A stretch of DNA of 64,000 bases from Pseudomonas tritici. GTDB taxonomy: Bacteria; Pseudomonadota; Gammaproteobacteria; Pseudomonadales; Pseudomonadaceae. The notes below the pieces were generated by a model, which saw only the letters and a list, made by a program, of their open reading frames with translations, ran no database searches and had not been told where the DNA came from. The first letter of the stretch is position 1; each line of letters starts with the position of its first letter. The DNA lies in the NCBI RefSeq assembly GCF_014268275.3, contig NZ_CP077084.1:1-64000 (forward strand). Direction: 5' to 3'. Made by a program: the position numbers and the translations under genes. This document shows, one piece after another, positions 58,024 through 64,000 of this stretch.

Positions 58024-58533
58024 TTATTGGGCAGGGCTGGATGGGGAGACCACGACGTCGGCGCGCACGGCACGTACATCGAGGCTGATCTGGTATTCGG
58101 TGTACTGGCGCGCGGGCACGTTGATCACCGTGCGCCATTGCGCGCGGTCCAACTCTCGATAGCCCACCAACAGCCCGATCTGGCGCGTGGACGGGTCGAG
58201 GTCGCGCTGGATGCTCAGTTGCTCGCCGGGCTGCACCATCACTTCGTCCTGGTCCAGCAGGTCCAGGCCGAGCGTGGATTGCGCGCGATCCGCCAGGGCG
58301 AAGTAATCGGCGCGTGCGAAGGTGGCGGCGTTTTTCAGCTCGAAAATACGCACCCGCACCGGGGCGGCCTGGCCGTTGGCGCCGGGGTTAAGCCCGTTGA
58401 TCGCGTGGAAGTGCAGCTCGACAGCAGCTGTATCGGCCTCTGCTTCTGCCACCGCTTCGGGTTTCGCGGCGTCTTTGGCACACGCCGTCAGCAGTAGCAA
58501 GGTGGCGACTGCGAGTAAAAACCTGGGAATCAT
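58024..58533 (-). CDS. tssJ: T6SS outer-membrane lipoprotein TssJ
   Basis: The 169-residue protein has a lipoprotein signal with lipobox LTAC (Cys18) and the transthyretin-like fold of TssJ: AIELHFHAINGLNPGANGQ-type opening (here AVELHFHAINGLNPG near 40) and VRVFELKNAATF-like strand near 65. It anchors TssM at the outer membrane. It is between fha (57 bp upstream) and tssK. Confidence 0.92.
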   Translation of the reverse strand: MIPRFLLAVATLLLLTACAKDAAKPEAVAEAEADTAAVELHFHAINGLNPGANGQAAPVRVRIFELKNAATFARADYFALADRAQSTLGLDLLDQDEVMVQPGEQLSIQRDLDPSTRQIGLLVGYRELDRAQWRTVINVPARQYTEYQISLDVRAVRADVVVSPSSPAQ

Positions 58534-58590
58534 CCTGCGTCCTCAATGACGTACTTAGCTATCCGTTAATCCATGTGTTGCGGCGCGGGT

Positions 58591-59925
58591 TTAGCGACGC
58601 TGTCGTGCGCTGTGTTCTTCGTAGGCCCGGCTGAATTCGCGGCCGAACAGGTCCTGGAAATCTTCCTGGGCCTCGCGGGAAATATTGCTGTAGAGCTCGG
58701 TGAACTGCTGCCAGTACTGGGCCTGGCGCGAGCCGTTGAAAATGCTCGACAGCCCGCCGGGCTTGCCCATGCGTTCTTCCAATTGCGCGGGTTCAAAACG
58801 GCTGAGCAGGTGCTTGATCGCCGCCTCCACGCCGGCCATCACCGCCAGTTGGTGGGCACGCAGGTCGTTGAAACTGTCGCGTACGGCGAGGTCCGGTGCC
58901 ATGAACGCCTGGTTACCGTGACGCAGCAAAAGCAGCAACGCTTCGTCGGCATTCGGGGCGAATTTCAACGGATTGTTTTCTGCAGGCTGGATCATCGTCT
59001 GCTGCATGCGGAATTCGCCCTTGAGGCTGGCGCGGGCACGCAACACGTCGATCAGGCCTTCGACCATCAGACGGTAGCTGCGGCCGATGCTTTCCATCTG
59101 GGCTTGCGCCTGGGTTTTATCGAGGCTCAGTTGATCGAGACCAGCACCGCGCAGGAAGGCTTGCAGGAGATCGGGTTGTTGGCTGTCTGCCACTGGGAGC
59201 ACAGGCTCGACCACGGGTGGCGGCTGGATCGCCGGCGCGGGCGGTGGAGTGGGTGGTGCGCTGACCACCGGCGCCGGCGCATCGCCAAGCAGGTCCCAAT
59301 CCTCAGGAATCACCGAACCTGACACCACAGGTTTCTCGACCACTGGCACGGTGACGGGCGTCGGCGGGCGGAAGTCATGCTGTTCAGAAGGCACGTGATC
59401 CGCCACGGTCGGCGGCGGCACGGCGGTGGGGCTGAGGAAGTCAAACAGGTCCGGCAGGGTGTCCATCGACGAAGCGCCCTGGAACTGGGGCGCGATAACC
59501 GGTGCTGGGATTGGCGTGGGCGTGCTCACCACGGCGCCCAGCAGCGCTTCAAAGCTGTTCGGCGAATCACCGGCAAACGGCTGGCTCTCGACGGCCTGCA
59601 CGTTGAAATCGATACGTGCCTGGATCTCGTAATCGCCGATACGGATCAACTCACCATCTTGCAGCGGCTCGCTGTTACCCCGGCGCATACGAACACCCGC
59701 TTTAACCAACTCCACACCATTAGTGCTGTTATCGGTTAGGTAATAACGGCCGTCTTTGTATTGAATAACACAGTGTTGCGAGGAAACCAGGCGCTCAGGG
59801 TCAGGCAGGATCCAGTCATTTTCCGAGCTGCGGCCGATAGCAATCGCGCCCTGGTTCATGGACTTTTCGGAGCATTGCCCAGGGGTAATCTTGTGATAAC
59901 TAGTGATAGTCAAACACAGCGACAT
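58591..59925 (-). CDS. fha1: T6SS FHA-domain scaffold protein Fha (TagH)
   Basis: The 444-residue protein has an N-terminal forkhead-associated domain (about 25-100; AIGRSSENDWILPD, then SSQHCVIQY and DNSTNGVEL). Next is a long Pro/Ala-rich linker (about 130-270) and a C-terminal helical domain of the T6SS-FHA family (about 280-440). Fha is phosphorylated by PpkA and dephosphorylated by PppA, which controls H1-T6SS assembly. ATG at 59925 follows AAGGAGG 4 bases before; the longer frame upstream is not used. It is the first gene of the minus-strand operon, divergent from tssA. Confidence 0.92.
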   Translation of the reverse strand: MSLCLTITSYHKITPGQCSEKSMNQGAIAIGRSSENDWILPDPERLVSSQHCVIQYKDGRYYLTDNSTNGVELVKAGVRMRRGNSEPLQDGELIRIGDYEIQARIDFNVQAVESQPFAGDSPNSFEALLGAVVSTPTPIPAPVIAPQFQGASSMDTLPDLFDFLSPTAVPPPTVADHVPSEQHDFRPPTPVTVPVVEKPVVSGSVIPEDWDLLGDAPAPVVSAPPTPPPAPAIQPPPVVEPVLPVADSQQPDLLQAFLRGAGLDQLSLDKTQAQAQMESIGRSYRLMVEGLIDVLRARASLKGEFRMQQTMIQPAENNPLKFAPNADEALLLLLRHGNQAFMAPDLAVRDSFNDLRAHQLAVMAGVEAAIKHLLSRFEPAQLEERMGKPGGLSSIFNGSRQAQYWQQFTELYSNISREAQEDFQDLFGREFSRAYEEHSARQRR

Positions 59926-60316
59926 CTTGCCTCCTTGCTGATACTTCGCGCGCGGTCGATTCCCGGAACTGCGCCTCCGGGATATCCTCATCAGGTCGAG
60001 CAACCGACCCTATAACCTGCCAATGCCAGCATGATCGCTGATCTTAACTGGGCTCTGTGACAAAAATCCTGCCCCGGTGCGTCGTTCGACCCACCAGTCG
60101 CCCAGGTTGTTAAGCACCGCACATCTGTCACAGAGGGCGAATAGCTTACCTTGACAAGGCATAAGTACTACACCAAAAATGCACAACTTCTTGAATACCA
60201 GTAATGGCACATTAATAGCAGTGCGCCTATATGACCAAGAAAACATGCAAAGTTCCTCGCGCAACTAACGCATGAATTGCCCGTCATCTAACGGGCTGAT
60301 AGGGAGATCGATTTCA
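59926..60316. promoter_or_regulatory. fha/tssA divergent control region of the T6SS
   Basis: These 391 bp hold no supported gene; an 84-codon frame on the minus strand (60010-60264) looks accidental. Toward fha, a small dyad CCCGGA/TCCGGG is near 59964-59983. Toward tssA, a perfect 10-bp inverted repeat CTCTGTGACA (60053-60062)/TGTCACAGAG (60126-60135) and a sigma-54-like element (60205-60220) are seen. The lower half (about 60140-60260) is markedly AT-rich compared with the genes. Confidence 0.6.
60205..60220 (+). promoter_or_regulatory. Candidate sigma-54 promoter of tssA
   Basis: TGGCAC at 60205-60210, a 5-base spacer and TAGCA at 60216-60220 match the -24/-12 consensus TGGCAC-N5-TTGCA with one mismatch, and keep the essential GG-N10-GC spacing. 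It is about 100 bp upstream of tssA. Promoter use is not shown by sequence alone. Confidence 0.45.
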
Positions 60317-61336
60317 GTGGATGTGCCGTTGCTGCTCACCGCCGTTTCTACGACTTCGCCGTGTGGCGAAGACATGGAATATGACGCGCAATTTTTGCAA
60401 TTGGAGCGTGATGCCAAGGGCCAACCCGAGCGCAGCATGGGCGACTCCACCCTGCCCGCTGAACCGCCGGAATGGCGCAGCATCCAGCAGCAAAGCCTCG
60501 ACTTGCTGGCGCGCAGCAAAGACCTGCGCATCACCCATTTCCTGCTGCAAAGCTCCCTCGCCCTGCAGGGCGTGGCTGGCTTAGCCGAAGCCCTGACACT
60601 GATCAACGCGTTGCTGCGCGACTACTGGGCCGACCTGCACCCGCGTCTGGATGCCGACGACGATAACGACCCCACTGTGCGCATCAACGCCCTCACCGGC
60701 TTGACCTGCGACACCAACATTCGCCTGCTGCGCGAAAGCATCCTCACGCGTTCACGCACTTTCGGCCCCGTGAGCCTGCGCGCTGCGCTCAACGCCAGCG
60801 GCCTGCTGAGTTTCCCCGATGAACAACTCGGCGCCCAGCAACTCACCGCCGCGTTCCTCGACAGCGACCCCGAGCAACTGCAAGCCACCCGTGACGCCCT
60901 GATTGCAGCGCGTGCGGCGTGCGAAGCCATCGAACAGCAAGTCAATGATCAGGTCGGTTCCGCCCAGGGCGTGGACCTCAGTGCCTTGAAGCAGCCGCTT
61001 AAACAGGCGTTGCAGATACTCAATCAAGCGGTGCCTGGCGCCGACAGCAGCAGCGAACCCGAGGCCGTCAGTGACGACAATGCCCCCTCGGTCGACTTCG
61101 CCGCCGCCCCCGCAGCACCGCGCCCCGCTGGCGATATCGCCAACCGCGACGATGTGTTGCGCAGCCTCGACAAGATCCTTGCGTACTACACCCGGCACGA
61201 GCCTTCGAGCCCGTTGCCGGTGCTGTTGAACCGGGCGAAGCATCTGGTGCACGCCGACTTCGCGGCCATCGTGCGCAATCTGATTCCCGACGGCATGTCC
61301 CAATTTGAAAACCTGCGCGGCCCGGACGGCGAGTAA
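60317..61336 (+). CDS. tssA: T6SS protein TssA (ImpA-type)
   Basis: TssA primes and caps the growing tail tube and sheath. The 339-residue protein has an ImpA N-terminal domain (about 5-130; GEDMEYDAQFLQLERDAKG near 20-38 and ALTGLTCDTNIRLLRES near 130) and a shorter C-terminal region typical of TssA1. I place the start at GTG 60317, with GGGAG 10 bases upstream and family-like MDVPLLL; an ATG at 60272 would add 15 residues that do not look conserved. It is the first gene of the plus-strand operon. Confidence 0.87.
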   Translation: MDVPLLLTAVSTTSPCGEDMEYDAQFLQLERDAKGQPERSMGDSTLPAEPPEWRSIQQQSLDLLARSKDLRITHFLLQSSLALQGVAGLAEALTLINALLRDYWADLHPRLDADDDNDPTVRINALTGLTCDTNIRLLRESILTRSRTFGPVSLRAALNASGLLSFPDEQLGAQQLTAAFLDSDPEQLQATRDALIAARAACEAIEQQVNDQVGSAQGVDLSALKQPLKQALQILNQAVPGADSSSEPEAVSDDNAPSVDFAAAPAAPRPAGDIANRDDVLRSLDKILAYYTRHEPSSPLPVLLNRAKHLVHADFAAIVRNLIPDGMSQFENLRGPDGE

Positions 61337-61390
61337 GCCGCCCGGCAGTCCAGTAACAACACCGTCGCTCAAGCGACCAGGAGCAGCAAC

Positions 61391-61897
61391 GTGGCGAAGC
61401 AAAGTTCTCAGAAATTCATCGCGCGCAACCGCGCGCCTCGAGTGCAGATCGAGTACGACGTCGAGCTTTACGGCGCCGAGAAAAAGGTCCAGCTGCCCTT
61501 CGTGATGGGTGTGATGGCCGACCTCGCCGGCAAGCCTGCCGAGCCTTTGGCGGCGGTGGCTGACCGCAAGTTCCTTGAAGTGGACGTCGACAACTTCGAC
61601 TCACGCCTCAAGGCCATGCAGCCGCGCGTGGCCTTCCACGTACCGAACGAGCTGACCGGCGAAGGCAACCTGAGCCTGGACATCACCTTCGAAAGCATGG
61701 ACGACTTCAGCCCGGCCGCCGTGGCACGCAAGGTCGACTCGCTGAACCAACTGCTCGAAGCCCGCACCCAGCTGGCCAACCTGCTGACCTACATGGACGG
61801 CAAGACCGGCGCTGAAGAAATCATCATGAAGGCGATCAAGGACCCGGCATTGCTTCAGGCACTTGCCAGCGCGCCTAAGCCTGCAGGGGACCAGTAA
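61391..61897 (+). CDS. tssB: T6SS contractile sheath small subunit TssB
   Basis: The 168-residue protein begins MAKQSSQKFIARNRAPRVQI and is the VipA/TssB family at normal length. With TssC it polymerises into the sheath whose contraction drives Hcp out. The start is GTG at 61391 with AGGAG 7 bases upstream. tssC follows after 2 bases, so their near-equal synthesis is probably coupled. Confidence 0.96.
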   Translation: MAKQSSQKFIARNRAPRVQIEYDVELYGAEKKVQLPFVMGVMADLAGKPAEPLAAVADRKFLEVDVDNFDSRLKAMQPRVAFHVPNELTGEGNLSLDITFESMDDFSPAAVARKVDSLNQLLEARTQLANLLTYMDGKTGAEEIIMKAIKDPALLQALASAPKPAGDQ

Positions 61898-61899
61898 TC

Positions 61900-63399
61900 A
61901 TGACTGACAATACCGCCCGCGAAGGCTCCCAGATCCTGGGTACCCAGACCGAAGAAGCCAGCGAGTTCGCGAACCTGCTGCTGCAGGAATTCAAGCCCAA
62001 GACCGAGCGTGCCCGCGAAGCCGTCGAAACCGCTGTGCGCACCTTGGCCGAACAGGCCCTGGCGCAAACCGACCTGGTGTCCAATGACGCGATCAAGTCG
62101 ATCGAATCGATCATCGCCGCCATCGACGCCAAGCTGACCGCCCAGGTCAACCAGATCATCCACCATCAGGATTTCCAGCAGCTGGAAAGCGCCTGGCGTG
62201 GCCTGCACTACCTGGTCAACAACACCGAGAGCGATGAGCAGCTCAAGATCCGCGTGCTCAACATCTCCAAGCCCGAATTGCACAAGACCTTGAAGAAATT
62301 CAAGGGCACCGCGTGGGACCAGAGCCCGATCTTCAAGAAGATGTACGAAGAAGAATACGGCCAGTTCGGCGGCGAACCGTACGGTTGCCTGGTGGGCGAC
62401 TACTACTTCGACCAGTCGCCTCCCGACGTAGAGCTGCTGGGCGAGCTGTCGAAAGTCTGCGCCGCCATGCACTCCCCTTTCATCGCTGCGGCTTCGCCGA
62501 CCGTGATGGGCATGGGCTCGTGGCAGGAACTGTCGAACCCGCGCGACCTGACCAAGATCTTCACCACCCCGGAATACGCGGGCTGGCGCTCGCTGCGTGA
62601 ATCGGAAGACTCGCGCTACATCGGCCTGACCATGCCGCGCTTCCTGGCACGCCTGCCGTACGGCGCCAAGACCGACCCGGTGGAAGCCTTTGCTTTCGAA
62701 GAAAACACCGACGGTGCCGACAGCTCCAAGTACACCTGGGCCAACGCCGCGTACGCGATGGCGGTGAACATCAACCGTTCGTTCAAACATTACGGCTGGT
62801 GCTCGCGCATCCGTGGCATCGAGTCCGGCGGCGAAGTGGAAAACCTGCCGGCCCACACGTTCCCTACCGATGACGGTGGCGTGGACATGAAGTGCCCAAC
62901 CGAAATCGCGATCAGCGACCGCCGTGAAGCGGAACTGGCGAAGAACGGCTTCATGCCGCTGCTGCACAAGAAAAACACCGACTTCGCCGCGTTCATTGGC
63001 GCGCAATCGTTGCAGAAACCGGCCGAATACGACGATCCGGACGCCACCGCCAACGCCAACCTGGCCGCGCGCCTGCCGTACCTGTTCGCCACCTGCCGTT
63101 TCGCTCACTACTTGAAGTGCATCGTGCGCGACAAGATCGGCTCCTTCAAAGAGAAGGACGAGATGCAACGCTGGTTGCAGGACTGGATCCTCAACTACGT
63201 GGACGGTGACCCGGCGCACTCCACCGAAACCACCAAGGCCCAGCACCCATTGGCTGCCGCCGAAGTGATCGTGGAAGAAGTGGAAGGCAACCCGGGGTAC
63301 TACAACTCCAAGTTCTATCTGCGCCCGCACTACCAGCTCGAAGGGCTGACCGTGTCGCTGCGCCTGGTATCGAAGCTGCCTTCCGCTAAAAGCGCCTAA
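61900..63399 (+). CDS. tssC: T6SS contractile sheath large subunit TssC
   Basis: The 499-residue VipB/TssC protein contains the conserved ESAWRGLHYLV near residue 87 and ASPTVMGMGSW near 200, and ends with NPGYYNSKFYLRPHYQLEGLTVSLRLVSKLP. It forms the outer layer of the sheath with TssB. A 172-bp gap with a REPIN separates it from hcp, unlike the tight spacing elsewhere in the locus. Confidence 0.96.
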   Translation: MTDNTAREGSQILGTQTEEASEFANLLLQEFKPKTERAREAVETAVRTLAEQALAQTDLVSNDAIKSIESIIAAIDAKLTAQVNQIIHHQDFQQLESAWRGLHYLVNNTESDEQLKIRVLNISKPELHKTLKKFKGTAWDQSPIFKKMYEEEYGQFGGEPYGCLVGDYYFDQSPPDVELLGELSKVCAAMHSPFIAAASPTVMGMGSWQELSNPRDLTKIFTTPEYAGWRSLRESEDSRYIGLTMPRFLARLPYGAKTDPVEAFAFEENTDGADSSKYTWANAAYAMAVNINRSFKHYGWCSRIRGIESGGEVENLPAHTFPTDDGGVDMKCPTEIAISDRREAELAKNGFMPLLHKKNTDFAAFIGAQSLQKPAEYDDPDATANANLAARLPYLFATCRFAHYLKCIVRDKIGSFKEKDEMQRWLQDWILNYVDGDPAHSTETTKAQHPLAAAEVIVEEVEGNPGYYNSKFYLRPHYQLEGLTVSLRLVSKLPSAKSA

Positions 63400-63420
63400 C
63401 TGACTCATGAACCGGCTCCT

Positions 63421-63510
63421 CTGTGGGAGCCGGGCTTGCCCGCGATGCAGGCGACGCGGTCTGCCAGTCAGACCGCGTCGCCTGCATCGCGGGCAAGCCA
63501 GCTCCCACAG
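63421..63510. repeat. REPIN within the T6SS operon, between tssC and hcp
   Basis: CTGTGGGAGCCGGGCTTGCC on the left pairs with GGCAAGCCAGCTCCCACAG on the right. The inner arms GCAGGCGACGCGGTCTG/CAGACCGCGTCGCCTGC are perfect, so the whole makes one of the longest hairpins in the window. Both flanking genes run in the plus direction, so the hairpin would be in their shared transcript. Confidence 0.93.
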
Positions 63511-63517
63511 AAAAGCA

Positions 63518-63558
63518 AAGCCCCATTGGGCTTAACCAAATTTCGTGGCTTGGGCCAC
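63518..63558 (+). promoter_or_regulatory. Two small hairpins in the hcp leader
   Basis: AAGCCC/GGGCTT (63518-63533, 4-nt loop) and GTGGC/GCCAC (63545-63558, 4-nt loop) follow the REPIN, and the second ends 2 bases before the hcp Shine-Dalgarno AGGGAG. They could protect the 5' end of a processed hcp mRNA or modulate translation; this is inference. Confidence 0.45.
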
Positions 63559-63571
63559 ACAGGGAGAAAAC

Positions 63572-64000
63572 ATGGCTGTTGATATTTTCATCAAGATCGG
63601 CGACATCAAGGGCGAGTCCATGGACAAAGCCCACAAGGACGAAATCGACGTACTGAACTGGAGCTGGGGCATGGCCCAGTCCGGCAACATGCACGTTGGC
63701 GGTGGCGGCGGCGCGGGTAAGGTGAATATCCAGGACCTGTCGCTGACCAAATACGTCGACAAGGCTTCGCCGAACCTGATGATGCACTGCGCCAGCGGCA
63801 AGCACATCGACAAGGTCAAGCTGACCGTGCGCAAGGCCGGTGGCGAAAGCCAGGTCGAGTACATGGTGATCAACCTGGAAGAAGTGCTGGTCACCTCGCT
63901 GAGCACCGGCGGTTCGGGCACCGATGACCGCTTGACCGAGAACGTCACCCTGAACTTCGCCCAAGTGATGGTTGATTACCAGCCGCAGAAAGCCGACGGC
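63572..64000 (+). CDS. hcp: T6SS tube protein Hcp (partial)
   Basis: Hcp hexamers stack into the inner tube that carries effectors out of the cell. The visible 143 residues begin MAVDIFIKIGDIKGESMDKAH, the Hcp1 family start, and lack a signal peptide. The frame continues to the last base of the window; family length (about 162 residues) implies about 20 residues are missing. An AGGGAG ribosome site precedes the ATG. This gene probably also serves as the most highly expressed structural component. Confidence 0.96.
   Translation, partial: MAVDIFIKIGDIKGESMDKAHKDEIDVLNWSWGMAQSGNMHVGGGGGAGKVNIQDLSLTKYVDKASPNLMMHCASGKHIDKVKLTVRKAGGESQVEYMVINLEEVLVTSLSTGGSGTDDRLTENVTLNFAQVMVDYQPQKADG

Noticed and set aside
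56206..58497. 763-codon plus-strand open frame across tssL, tssK and tssJ
   Set aside because: It is antisense to three well-supported T6SS genes and crosses their borders, which is typical of a composition artefact.
60010..60264. 84-codon minus-strand open frame in the fha/tssA gap
   Set aside because: No ribosome site, unusual composition for a gene here, and it covers the AT-rich control region.
59960..60316. RsmA-type GGA motifs in the fha and tssA leaders
   Set aside because: GGA appears in the ribosome sites of both genes, but no clear GGA-in-loop hairpin could be drawn. Rsm control is expected from P. aeruginosa but is not shown by this sequence.
61855..63408. 517-codon minus-strand open frame opposite tssC
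   Set aside because: TssC is unmistakable on the plus strand; the antisense product resembles nothing known.

Overview
The window comes from a Pseudomonas chromosome, most likely the P. fluorescens group. The evidence is GC-rich codon use, Pseudomonas-type proteins (Crc, AlgC, DadA/DadX, PauR/KauB), and many copies of the short palindromic repeat TGTGGGAGCTGGCTTGCC that litters P. fluorescens-group genomes. Gene order from rep to the HDOD gene follows, as I recall it, the PA5296-PA5347 block of P. aeruginosa PAO1. No tRNA, rRNA, CRISPR array, prophage or insertion sequence was seen.

Bases 1-18400 hold salvage and nitrogen/polyamine metabolism. rep and xpt are followed by a CoA-transferase/hydrolase and a cytochrome c5. 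The D-alanine pathway (dadA-ridA-dadX with divergent dadR) and the polyamine genes (pauR, a PuuB-type oxidase, kauB, a cupin) are interleaved. Also here are a YkgJ-type cysteine-cluster protein, a DUF1127 protein divergent from a MocR regulator, a phospholipase D-like lipoprotein and an MFS exporter.

Bases 18400-42800 are core functions: rpmBG, a peptide-binding protein, radC, coaBC-dut, algC, argB, pyrE, crc, rph, yicC-gmk, rpoZ, spoT-ridA, exbBD-tonB, oxyR, recG and an HDOD signalling protein. Intergenic spaces carry bidirectional terminators and REPINs (paired REP hairpins).

Bases 42938-64000 are a nearly complete type VI secretion locus with the gene content and order of the P. aeruginosa H1-T6SS. 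A long minus-strand operon reads fha-tssJ-tssK-tssL-tssM-tagF-pppA-ppkA-tagT-tagS-tagR-tagQ. The divergent plus-strand operon reads tssA-tssB-tssC-hcp and runs off the window inside hcp. The TagQRST/PpkA/PppA/Fha/TagF set is the threonine-phosphorylation switch that triggers or silences firing, so this is a post-translationally controlled, probably retaliatory, antibacterial machine. Effectors, VgrG, ClpV, TssE, TssF and TssG would lie beyond the right end.

No wholly new system is evident. The most interesting unexplained signals are regulatory: a sigma-54-like promoter with a perfect far-upstream inverted repeat before tssA; a REPIN plus two hairpins between tssC and hcp; four ATACAG-type boxes before the MocR gene; a shared dyad near pauR and kauB; and a structured rpmB leader.
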